Assembly: GCA_024234995.1 (NCBI GenBank) | Contig: JACKNF010000030.1 | Coordinates: forward strand, 1 to 18,129 | Length of the DNA: 18,129 nt | Reading direction: 5' to 3' | From: Gammaproteobacteria bacterium | GTDB lineage: Bacteria; Pseudomonadota; Gammaproteobacteria; Competibacterales; Competibacteraceae | Shown: positions 1 to 6,620 of the stretch, in pieces | Position numbering within the stretch: the first letter of the stretch is position 1 | Layout: each line of letters begins with the position of its first letter | Notes under the pieces: generated by a model | What the model saw: only the letters and a program-made list of their open reading frames with translations | What the model was told of the DNA's origin: nothing | The model's database searches: none | Position numbers and translations under genes: made by a program

Positions 1-1
1 G

Positions 2-355
2 CAAGCCTTTGTTGCCCACGATGCTCGTCTGAAGACCTGTGAAGCCTGCAAAACACACAGGCAACTGGCACGGTGCGCCCATCGGGCCGTTGAAATTAAG
101 CCACTCCCGACCGACTGCGCTATCTGCGGTCAACCCCTAGCTGCGCAACGTCGCACCAAAGTCTATTATTCGCGCGCCTGCCAGCAGCACGCCTACCGAA
201 ATCGGCATCAGAGACCACCCGTCTCTGGAACCGGAAGTTCAGGTTCATCCGCGATATTCCCAGGGGTTGATCACTTCGACCTCGGCGGCCCGAAAAGGGG
301 CCGTATCGCGTGTAGCGACAGCAAAGCCATGCGTATGAGCCATGGCGGCGATTAA
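2..355 (+). CDS. C-terminal part of an unidentified cysteine-rich (zinc-binding-like) protein
   Basis: An open frame enters from the left edge and stops with TAA at 353-355; its start lies outside the window. I do not recognise the family. Two CxxC pairs are visible (CEAC and CAIC, about 30 residues apart), followed by YYSRACQQHAYRNRHQ. That segment resembles the small zinc-ribbon tails of the form YCS-x2-CRQRAYR-x-R seen in many short bacterial proteins, so metal binding is likely; this is inference from the cysteine spacing. The last ~37 codons overlap the 3' end of the convergent toxin gene on the minus strand and look low in complexity (GTGSSGSSA). The native protein may therefore have ended earlier and been extended by a rearrangement. 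The identity of the cysteine motif is more secure than the C-terminal boundary. Confidence 0.35.
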   Translation, partial: QAFVAHDARLKTCEACKTHRQLARCAHRAVEIKPLPTDCAICGQPLAAQRRTKVYYSRACQQHAYRNRHQRPPVSGTGSSGSSAIFPGVDHFDLGGPKRGRIACSDSKAMRMSHGGD

Positions 356-670
356 ACCGTCTGCCAGCGACAACGGGGTGCCGGCCGTCAGGGTCCTACG
401 GGTTAGCTCCGCGTAGGTTCGGGCCGCTCGATGGTCAAAGTCGAGTTGCCGTGGGCCAAACAGGCGGTTGAGCAAATCGCCCAGCGACGTTTCAAGCGCG
501 GCCTTGCGTGCGCCTTCGGGCATCACGGCGATGCCTGCCCATAACTCGGCGGCATTGATAGCCGTGAGGTACAGGGACTCAGCCGCTTGGGCGTCGAGCC
601 ACGCGGTCACCGCCTCGCAACACCGAGGCCGTAGCGGTTCCGAAATGACATTCGTGTCGAGGATAATCAT
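245..670 (-). CDS. PIN-domain ribonuclease toxin, FitB/VapC type
   Basis: Predicted toxin of a type II toxin-antitoxin pair: a cytoplasmic Mg2+-dependent endoribonuclease. The 141-residue length is typical. The four acidic PIN positions are all present: D5 in MIILDTNVISE, E42 in NAAELWAG, D104 in SLADGLIAA and D122 in ATRDTAPF. The C-terminal NPWE is also usual in the FitB/StbB-like branch. The start codon lies inside the 3' end of the antitoxin gene (ATGA overlap at 667-670), so translation is probably coupled. Nothing suggests inactivation. The family is clear, but the exact name (FitB, VapC or StbB) cannot be decided from sequence alone. The RNA target cannot be predicted. Confidence 0.92.
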   Translation of the reverse strand: MIILDTNVISEPLRPRCCEAVTAWLDAQAAESLYLTAINAAELWAGIAVMPEGARKAALETSLGDLLNRLFGPRQLDFDHRAARTYAELTRRTLTAGTPLSLADGLIAAMAHTHGFAVATRDTAPFRAAEVEVINPWEYRG

Positions 671-906
671 TCGAACAAGGCGGGTTCGATGGGTGCCGGG
701 TTACGATGGATGTTGAGTTCGACACCCCCGATGTGCTCGGCGTAGCGCCGCAATTCGGTGCCGACGCGTAATCGCTCTTCCGGCTGAACACTTTGCCCCA
801 GGATGGCGCGAATCTCGGCCTCAGTGCTGCGGCCATGCTGCGCTGCCCGAAGCCGCAGGGCGCGATGCACTTCATCCGGTAGGTTGCGAACGATCACAGT
901 TGCCAT
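667..906 (-). CDS. Ribbon-helix-helix antitoxin, FitA/StbC type
   Basis: Seventy-nine residues. The N-terminus MATVIVRNLPDEVHRALR has the strand-turn-helix of Arc/MetJ-like ribbon-helix-helix DNA-binding proteins, and the RAAQHGRSTEAEIRAIL stretch is the characteristic second helix of FitA-like antitoxins. The C-terminal third (about residues 50-79, ending APIEPALFE) should be the part that blocks the PIN active site, as in other FitAB complexes. It is the first gene of the minus-strand operon and overlaps the toxin start by 4 bp. Autorepression through the palindrome just upstream (938-951) is expected for this family and fits the promoter layout. Confidence 0.88.
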   Translation of the reverse strand: MATVIVRNLPDEVHRALRLRAAQHGRSTEAEIRAILGQSVQPEERLRVGTELRRYAEHIGGVELNIHRNPAPIEPALFE

Positions 907-937
907 CGTTATCCCATCGCTCTATAACGAAACGATA

Positions 938-968
938 AAATGATATCATTTATAAATATTGATAGCAA
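938..968 (-). promoter_or_regulatory. Toxin-antitoxin promoter with palindromic operator
   Basis: On the minus strand TTGCTA (963-968) and TATCAT (940-945) are separated by exactly 17 bases, a good sigma-70 pair, about 35 bases upstream of the antitoxin start. The -10 box lies inside a perfect 14-bp palindrome, AAATGATATCATTT (938-951). A ribbon-helix-helix antitoxin bound there would block RNA polymerase. The elements are read directly from sequence; the operator role is inferred from how FitA-like systems are autoregulated. Confidence 0.6.
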
Positions 969-1226
969 TTGATCACTGTGCCCTGGACGAGAGAGCTGAT
1001 CAGGCAAGCGGCGGCGAGTTTGGGCAGGAACCCGCATCGGGCAACATAGCGGGTGATTCGCCCCGCACCGGGTTGCAAGGATGGACGTTCACCCTACCCC
1101 TCACAAACAGATCCAATAGGCCAATCCAGGCCAGCCGCCGGGCGGGCGGTATTCGCATGTGGAGAGCGCGCCAATCTGGTTTCAGCGAAAATCGACTTCG
1201 GATGCACGCGGTGAAGCAGGAAATCC
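969..1226. other. Intergenic stretch without a supported gene
   Basis: GC-rich DNA between the toxin-antitoxin promoter and the IS6-family element. Weak open frames exist on both strands, but none has a ribosome-binding site, a convincing start or a recognisable product. It may be decayed coding sequence. No tRNA, terminator or repeat was found in it. Confidence 0.4.
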
Positions 1227-2035
1227 GGTTGTGTTGCGTTAGTTTCTGACAGACGAGCTTAACCCTCTCCGGATGGAATTAGGCGACCAGGGAATAAAAC
1301 GGTTCAGCGGCGGAGAAATCCCGCCCGTCGACGATGATCATCTGCCCCTTCTTGATCATGTGCAGGAGTTCAATGCCTTGCAGAGTGATGCGAGCAGAGT
1401 GAAAGGTTTTGAAGCTGAGCATGGGCCGGACGATCCGTTTAACCGAGCGATGATCCTGCTCCACTAAATTATTTAAGTACTTGTTTTGGCGGATCTCAAT
1501 GGCGTGACCGGTCTCCTCTTTCAGGGCCTCAATCGCCGCCGTATTCGCGCCGCTCTTGTCGATCGTGACCTTATCCGGAAGGCCGTGTTGCCGCACCGCC
1601 TTCTTGAAAAAACGGCGCGCGGCTTTCTTATCACGATGCGCCGTGAGCAAGAAGTCGATCGTCTGTCCCTCCGAGTCGACGGCGCGGTAGAGATACTTCC
1701 ATTGATCCTTGGATCTTGATATACGTCTCATCCATTCGCCAACTCGTGCCGACCGGGCGCTTTTGTCCTTTGCGGAAAGCCGCTTCCATCTGCGGCGTAA
1801 ACTTCTGCACCCAGCGATAAACGCTGGAATGATCGACTTCGATACCTCGCTCCGCCAGCATTTCTTCCAAGTTCCGGCCGCTCAAGGGGTACGCCAGATA
1901 CCACCGGACACTCTCAGAATGATGTCTCGTTCAAAGCGGTGGCCTCTAAAGTCGATCATGCCGGTCATCCTGAGCGTCTCGATCGGGCCGCATAAACTAC
2001 CGGAACTCGACTACCTTTGCTAACGCAACGGAACC
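1227..2035 (-). mobile_element. IS6-family insertion sequence, inactive copy (809 bp)
   Basis: The ends are 16-bp imperfect inverted repeats: GGTTGTGTTGCGTTAG at 1227-1242 and, on the other strand, GGTTCCGTTGCGTTAG at 2020-2035, matching at 14 of 16 positions. Both the length and the GGTT-x2-GTTGC ends fit the IS6 (IS240/IS26-like) family. The transposase inside is broken by two frameshifts. IS6 elements normally make 8-bp target duplications, but the flanks differ here (ggaaatcc on the left, tttgtgat on the right). This copy was therefore probably left by recombination or a deletion between two copies, and the flanks at 1226 and 2036 need not have been neighbours originally. Confidence 0.88.
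1279..1968 (-). pseudogene. IS6-family DDE transposase, two frameshifts
   Basis: Read across three frame segments, the protein follows the IS6 pattern. It begins MTGMIDFRGHRFERDIIL, continues SGRNLEEMLAERGIEVDHSSVYRWVQKF (helix-turn-helix), then SWRMDETYIKIQG with the first catalytic Asp, then QWKYLYRAVDSEG. The second Asp is in VTIDKSGAN and the Glu in NLVEQDHRSVKR. A one-base loss near 1910-1916 sits where the family motif WAVRWYLAYPLSGR should be read, and leads to an early stop in the starting frame. A one-base gain near 1704-1709 in the IKIQG/QWKYLY region restores the original frame. The two shifts compensate, but the intervening stop kills the product. The start at 1968 is chosen because an AGG precedes that ATG. 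Confidence 0.9.
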
Positions 2036-2156
2036 TTTGTGATCTATCTATTGGGTGGCCATTCGGGGTGAGGTGGTCGTGCAGTTCTGTCTCAAGCCCG
2101 GCGAGGCGGCGGTGACGCTCCTCTTCTATCAGTGAATTAGGAGTTTTATCAGTCAA
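2036..2156 (-). pseudogene. Possible 5' fragment of a gene cut by the IS6 element
   Basis: A minus-strand frame begins with TTG at 2156, nine bases after a GGAGG, and reads about 40 residues (TDKTPNSLIEEERHRRLAGLE...) before entering the IS6-family end at 2035. The charged, helical composition looks protein-like, but no family is recognised. No matching continuation was found on the other side of the element (before 1227), in line with the missing target duplication. It could also be chance. Confidence 0.3.
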
Positions 2157-2474
2157 TCAACCTGTCCTCCATCTGAAAACTGTCAGAACCATTGATATGG
2201 TTGATTTTCTGGTAAATTTAACAATATTTTTCATGATGTTATATGGATTTTCAAATAATCTGTCATTTATTTTCTTTAATAAAAATATAGACTTAATATT
2301 TGATTTTTTATTTAACATTATTTTTTAATCCAACTTGACTGTCAGTTTTTTTTACACAATGAATTAGGATTACTGTCTATGCTGAGCATAACAAATTGAC
2401 TAACAATAATAAAAAAATAAGGCATAAAAAATGCTTGTTTCCTAATAAGTTATAAATAGACTTGGGAAGCTAAC
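2157..2474 (+). promoter_or_regulatory. AT-rich upstream region of the dockerin/cohesin operon
   Basis: About 320 bases of very AT-rich DNA, in sharp contrast to the GC-rich coding DNA on either side, with no gene in it. It contains two inverted repeats: AACCAT-TGAT-ATGGTT at 2187-2202 and TATGCT-G-AGCATA at 2378-2390. The octamer ACTGTCAG occurs twice (near 2180 and 2338). Such a block is compatible with a bent, regulator-bound or nucleoid-protein-silenced promoter region. The repeats are visible; any regulator is unknown. The 699-residue gene starts at 2475 after a GGGA ribosome-binding site (2464-2467). Confidence 0.5.
2420..2435 (+). promoter_or_regulatory. Candidate sigma-54 (-24/-12) promoter
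   Basis: AGGCATAAAAAATGCT has GG at 2421-2422 and GC at 2433-2434 with the required 10 bases between them. It matches the TGGCAC-N5-TTGC consensus at GG, C, A, T and GC. It lies 40 bases upstream of the exported-protein start. Many PEP-CTERM genes in exosortase-bearing bacteria depend on sigma-54 with the PrsK/PrsR system, so the site is plausible, but AT-rich DNA makes partial matches common. Confidence 0.4.
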
Positions 2475-4574
2475 ATGAAACGATTGTTAAAGTGGTTTGC
2501 TTGGCGTAACTGGGTTTTTTATTCTACTCAGAATCCAGCTTATCCAATCAGCATAACACCACATGTTCTCGCACTATTGTTGCTAGCCGCAGCAATCATA
2601 CCCGTTACGGTCTTAGCGGCCAGCCCGACCGACTATCCTTACCCTTACATGCAGGCATCGCCTGGAACGTATAGCTATTCGTTCAGCCTCGGTAGTGGCG
2701 CATCAGTTCCACGATCTTACCCCAAGGCCGATATCCGCAACGGCGAGGTCACCGGCATCAATGCTGTTTTTGGCGCTCCACTCATCATCAACACCAACGG
2801 TAAAATTGACGATGGGTCCAGCACGTTCGTCTCTGAGGATCATATACTGACGATTCCGGAACTGAAGGTATACACTGGCTGGCATCATACCTTCAGTGCG
2901 CTTTGCACGCTCGTATGCCCGAGTCCTGGGCTTGGGTTCAGTTTCCAGCCGTTCCTCGGCCATTCAGCAGGCGGCAGCCAGTTTGTTCAACCCTCGCAGA
3001 CATTTAATCGCGCTAATCCCGGGGCCTACCAACCGGTCGAACTCAGTCCGCCTGGTGCCAACCAGTCCTTGAGCGGAACCATCACGGTATCAGCGCCGAG
3101 TGTGACCAAGGGCACATTTACCACCTACAGTGGAACGGCTAACGGTACTGACAGCGTCGCCTATTCTCTCCGCCAATGGACCGCCGAGGATGTGCTCTCG
3201 ACGCGCATCAAGCACTCAACCGGTCAGCCCTATATTTTTATCGATGTAAATAATCTGACAACTGTCGGCCCCCATCCGAGCGGACGCGGTGTACAGCGCG
3301 TCGGCAACAACGCTGACGCGCGAGTCAATTTCGATTTCTCGCTTCAGGACGCCGCTGCTGCCGGCGCTCCTAGCCCGACCAGTGGATTAGTGCGCTTTGA
3401 CAATTTCAACTGGATTCAACGCATCATGACCTTCTATAACGAAAAGAATATTCAAGACAAGAAAGGATATGCGAAATTTGTTCAGAGCCTGCCCTATGTA
3501 CAACAAGAGCTGGAAGGCAAGATCACGGATAGTGAGGGTCTTTCGGCGCTGTCTCGACCCTTTGATATGACCAATGGCCCAATCCTTGACCCGATTCCGG
3601 CCAAGCAATTCCAAACCTTGCTGCATGGACCCTATAGTCCACTATTTAACCATCGGCCAACACCGGGGGGGCAATGGCTCCCCAGTAGCGGCCAGCCGGA
3701 TGCGTTTGATCCTTATTGGGATCAGGTCAACCCTAATCATCCGCTGCACTGGTCACATTATGATCTTGGTATCCACTTTGAGGATACGGTAAATTTGTTC
3801 GTGCGCGGTCGAAAACTGTTCTTTGAGACGACGCTTGGTGGTTGGAATGAAGATACAAAAACCTTCGTAGAGTTCACCGACCCGCAATACACCATTAAAT
3901 GGACATGGTTACAAACGGCTAGCGGCAATGCATGTCAAGTCTATGCTGATTGTGGCGTAGCCGATGTTACTGCGCAAGGCATCTACAATGGCACACCACT
4001 GGGCGAAGCCCGGGTGGTTGGCACCGGTCATTGGACGCCGGAAGAAATTGAGTCAACCGCAGCGGAGCTGCATGCTTACTTCCTTACGTTGCCCCCTGAA
4101 GAGCCCCCGACTCCAACCTGCGTTGCTAACGCCGGTTCCGATCGAACCGTTCGTCTGGGCAGCCTGGTCACGCTAGACGGTAGCGCCAGTACTGATTCTG
4201 ATCAAGGTACCTCCCTCCTCAGCTATACCTGGCGCACGGTCTCGGGGCCCGTTGCAGTCTCCCTGGAACCCATTACAACGCCGAGCTTCCTGCCCTCGCT
4301 GAACGGCGTCTACGTCTTTGGGCTGACCGTCAACGATGGCCAGGACTGCAATCCAGAAGCGACAGTCACGATCACCGTTCCTCCCTTGGGGGATCTCAAT
4401 AGCGATGGTTTCATCGATCAGAACGATCTCAACCTTCTTCTTGCAGCCCGCAATACTCCAGCGAATGGCCCCAACGACCTCAGAGACCTGGACGGTGACG
4501 GTATGATCACCGCACTGGATGCCCGCAAGTTGACGTTGCTCTGCACTCAACCCCGTTGTGCGGTCCTTCAATGA
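2475..4574 (+). CDS. Large exported protein with PKD-like and C-terminal dockerin-like domains
   Basis: A 699-residue predicted secreted protein. A long N-terminal signal region carries its hydrophobic core at about residues 31-48 (VLALLLLAAAIIPVTVLA), with likely cleavage after VLA. Residues 50-540 form a large domain I do not recognise. They are rich in aromatic residues, Gly and Pro, with paired cysteines near 144/148 and 487/493, and could be a beta-rich binding or catalytic module. Residues 549-636 look like a PKD/REJ Ig-like domain (AGSDRTVRLGSLVTLDGSAS, then GVYVFGLTVNDG). The end is dockerin-like: two intact calcium loops, DLNSDGFIDQND (640-651) and DLDGDGMITALD (671-682), then CTQPRCAVLQ. 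The gene is followed after 26 bp by a cohesin-like protein gene, so the two products probably bind one another outside the cell. The N-terminal function is unknown. Confidence 0.88.
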   Translation: MKRLLKWFAWRNWVFYSTQNPAYPISITPHVLALLLLAAAIIPVTVLAASPTDYPYPYMQASPGTYSYSFSLGSGASVPRSYPKADIRNGEVTGINAVFGAPLIINTNGKIDDGSSTFVSEDHILTIPELKVYTGWHHTFSALCTLVCPSPGLGFSFQPFLGHSAGGSQFVQPSQTFNRANPGAYQPVELSPPGANQSLSGTITVSAPSVTKGTFTTYSGTANGTDSVAYSLRQWTAEDVLSTRIKHSTGQPYIFIDVNNLTTVGPHPSGRGVQRVGNNADARVNFDFSLQDAAAAGAPSPTSGLVRFDNFNWIQRIMTFYNEKNIQDKKGYAKFVQSLPYVQQELEGKITDSEGLSALSRPFDMTNGPILDPIPAKQFQTLLHGPYSPLFNHRPTPGGQWLPSSGQPDAFDPYWDQVNPNHPLHWSHYDLGIHFEDTVNLFVRGRKLFFETTLGGWNEDTKTFVEFTDPQYTIKWTWLQTASGNACQVYADCGVADVTAQGIYNGTPLGEARVVGTGHWTPEEIESTAAELHAYFLTLPPEEPPTPTCVANAGSDRTVRLGSLVTLDGSASTDSDQGTSLLSYTWRTVSGPVAVSLEPITTPSFLPSLNGVYVFGLTVNDGQDCNPEATVTITVPPLGDLNSDGFIDQNDLNLLLAARNTPANGPNDLRDLDGDGMITALDARKLTLLCTQPRCAVLQ

Positions 4575-4600
4575 AGGTGCTTAGGCTGGAGGAATTGAAG

Positions 4601-5293
4601 ATGAAAACCATGAACAAGTTACTCTCTCGGGTTCTTTACGGAGCGTTCCTCAGCCTGGTACCCTTGGGATCGGCACAAGCGCTGCTCATGATTCAGATAG
4701 TGCCCGCTTCACCCACCATCACCGTGGGCACAACATTCACCCTGGATCTAGTGATCTCAGGACTTGGCAATCAGGCCCCCGATTCCTTGTCCACCTTTGA
4801 CCTGGATGTCACATTCGACAATACCCTTTTGGGGATCGAGACCACCGATAGCGATGGGGATTTCGTCATCGATAGCATCATACTTGATCCATCGGGACAG
4901 TTGGACTTATTCGGGTTTGGCCCGTTCGGCAAATATGCTGGTTTAATTATCCCTGGCCTGCTGAATGTATTCGAGCTTTCTTCAGACTGGCCTAGCGATC
5001 TTGACTCCCTGCAATCCGACCAATTCACCTTGGCCTCGATTACCTTTAATGCGCTGACCGTGGGTGTCAGTACCTTCGAAATTACGGTCAACAGCCTCGG
5101 TGATGCGCTCGGCGATTCGTTAGAGCCCATGTTACAGCAGCCCATACGCACGGATATCACTGTGCAACGCGGATCACCTACGATTCCTGAACCCTCCAGT
5201 GGTCTGTTGATCATCGCAGGATTATTGGGTTGGTATTGGAAGGGCAAACGGCAAAACCGGCGACTCAGTTTCTCCCCTGGACTTGACAGGTAA
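4601..5293 (+). CDS. Exported cohesin-like domain protein with PEP-CTERM sorting signal
   Basis: A 230-residue protein. The start is ATG 4601, because GGAGGA (4588-4593) lies 7 bases before it and a typical signal peptide follows (MKTMNKLLSRVLYGAFLSLV...SAQA). Residues about 30-190 have the cohesin-type beta-sandwich pattern: VGTTFTLDLVISGL, LSTFDLDVTFDNTLLGIE, then FTLASITFNALTVGVSTFEI. The C-terminus is a PEP-CTERM signal: IPEPSS at 195-200, hydrophobic GLLIIAGLLGWYW, and basic KGKRQNRR. An exosortase is expected to process it during export to the surface or matrix. The tail runs about 9 residues beyond the basic patch, slightly longer than usual. It is co-oriented and tightly spaced behind the dockerin-like protein, which suggests an anchoring scaffold for that partner. 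Domain identity is from motif recognition. Confidence 0.87.
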   Translation: MKTMNKLLSRVLYGAFLSLVPLGSAQALLMIQIVPASPTITVGTTFTLDLVISGLGNQAPDSLSTFDLDVTFDNTLLGIETTDSDGDFVIDSIILDPSGQLDLFGFGPFGKYAGLIIPGLLNVFELSSDWPSDLDSLQSDQFTLASITFNALTVGVSTFEITVNSLGDALGDSLEPMLQQPIRTDITVQRGSPTIPEPSSGLLIIAGLLGWYWKGKRQNRRLSFSPGLDR

Positions 5294-5432
5294 AAGCCGT
5301 CATAGGGGTTGTAAGCCCAAACCCGATAAAATTCCGTCAGCCCAGATCCAGCCCTGCCACGATCCTATCCAGGTTGATGATCGGCCTGGTGTTGCGGAAC
5401 GTGTAGTGCCTGTTCGGGGTAGACCCAACAGC

Positions 5433-6603
5433 GACACCGGTGGCGAATTCATTTTTGCTGCTAGTAGCCGGAGTATTGACGGTAGCGGCTTGGTGAGCCA
5501 CGGTATGAGTGAAGGCCATATCGTCCGCACTCAACCGATCAGGAGGTTCCCCATGTCGCTCCAGCCCCGCGCGGTTTTTCAGATTCCGGAAGAAACTCAA
5601 CGGGTCGCACGCGCGGCCTTCCCCAAGAGCACCTTATGCCTACGGATTGCCGATGCGCTGGGTCCGGTTTACGAGGACGAGCCGTTTGCCGATCTCTTTC
5701 CCCGGCGCGGGCAACTGGCCGAGGCCCCTGGACAGTTGGCTTGGATCACCGTGCTGCAATTTGTCGAAAACCTGTCGGATCGGGCGGCGGCCGATGCGGT
5801 GCGGGGACGGCTGGACTGGAAATATTTACTCGGACTGGAGCTGACCGACCCTGGGTTTCATCACACCGTATTGAGCGAATTCCGCTCGCGCTTGGTGGCA
5901 GGTCAAGCCGAGCAACGGCTGCTCGAGGGACTCCTGGAGCAGTTGCAGGAACAGGGCCTGCTTCAAGCCGGCGGTCGCCAGCGGACTGATTCGACCCGCG
6001 TCCTCGCCGCTGTGCGCGACCTCAACCGGTTAGAGCGGGTCGGTGAAACCCTGCGGGCCGCCTTGAACAGTGTAGCGGTGGTCGCCCCGGATTGGTTACA
6101 GACGCTCGCGCCACCGGTATGGTACGAGCGCTACGGTCGCCGGATTGAGAACTACCACTTGCCAAAAAGCGACGCCGCGCGCCAAGTCTTGGCCGCCATG
6201 ATCGGAACTGATGGGCAATTACTGTTGCAGGCCGTGGATACCGCCACCGAGCACGGTTGGCTCGGAAAGGTGCCCGCTGTGCAGACTCTACGTCGAGTTT
6301 GGGCGGAGCAGTATATTGAAAGCGAGGGGACTCTGGTCTGGCGCCCGGTCAAAGACATGCCCGCACCGGCCGAACTCATCGCTTCCCCCTACGACCCGGA
6401 AGCGCGCTATAGCACCAAGCGTTGCGTGGAATGGGTGGGCTACAAAGTCCACCTTACCGAGACCTGCGACCTGAACACGCCGCATCTGATCGTGAATGTC
6501 GAAACCACGCCGGCAACGACCCCTGACGACAACATGCTCGCGGTCGTGCATGCCTCGCTCGCCGCGCGCCACCACCTCCCCACCGAGCATCTCGTCGACA
6601 AGG
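5433..6603 (+). mobile_element. IS1182-family insertion sequence, right end missing
   Basis: The left end at 5433-5450 is GACACCGGTGGCGAATTC. It differs at one position from the 18-bp end of the intact IS1182-family copy downstream (6619-6636), which fixes this boundary. The element runs through its transposase gene and breaks at GACAAGG (6597-6603), where the 28-bp palindrome begins. The remaining ~35% of the gene and the right end are absent from the window, so a deletion occurred here. Only the left flank survives, so no target duplication can be checked. Confidence 0.82.
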
Positions 6604-6620
6604 CCCTAAACCAACGTTGA
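5553..6620 (+). pseudogene. IS1182-family DDE transposase, 3'-truncated
   Basis: Starts at ATG 5553 behind AGGAGG (5541-5546); an in-frame extension upstream would run through the element's own end and is rejected. The 355 residues align along their length with the intact 552-residue transposase at 6719, clearly the same subfamily but not identical (e.g. MSLQPRAVFQIPEETQRVAR versus MSLHPHLHFPIPEETRRIAQ). The first catalytic Asp is present in RQRTDSTRVLAAV. The homology ends exactly after the second catalytic segment, EHLVDK, and four foreign residues (ALNQ) plus R lead to a TGA inside the next element's end. The third catalytic region, with its Glu, is missing, so the product should be inactive. 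Its promoter and ribosome-binding site look intact, and it might be made as a truncated, interfering protein. Confidence 0.88.
6602..6618 (+). repeat. Left half of a split 28-bp palindromic insertion site
   Basis: GGCCCTAAACCAACGTT at 6602-6618 is the reverse complement of 8684-8700. Removing the two elements between them and one copy of AACGTT per insertion gives a perfect 28-bp palindrome centred on AACGTT. It forms the junction to the truncated IS1182 copy on its left. Confidence 0.8.

Noticed and set aside
959..1249. 96-codon plus-strand frame from a TTG
   Set aside because: No ribosome-binding site, starts in the toxin-antitoxin promoter, runs into the IS6 end, and the protein is not recognisable.
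4173..4571. 132-codon minus-strand frame opposite the dockerin-like region
   Set aside because: Shadow of the well-supported plus-strand coding sequence, with no start signal or recognisable motif.
5294..5432. Minus-strand frame ending TPNRHYTFRNTRPIINLDRIVAGLDLG before the IS1182 end
   Set aside because: It looks protein-like and could be the tail of a gene cut by the element, but only ~31 residues remain, no family is recognised and there is no second half to confirm it.
5283..5552. In-frame N-terminal extension of the truncated IS1182 transposase
   Set aside because: It would read through the element's own terminal repeat, and a strong ribosome-binding site at 5541-5546 marks ATG 5553 as the start.
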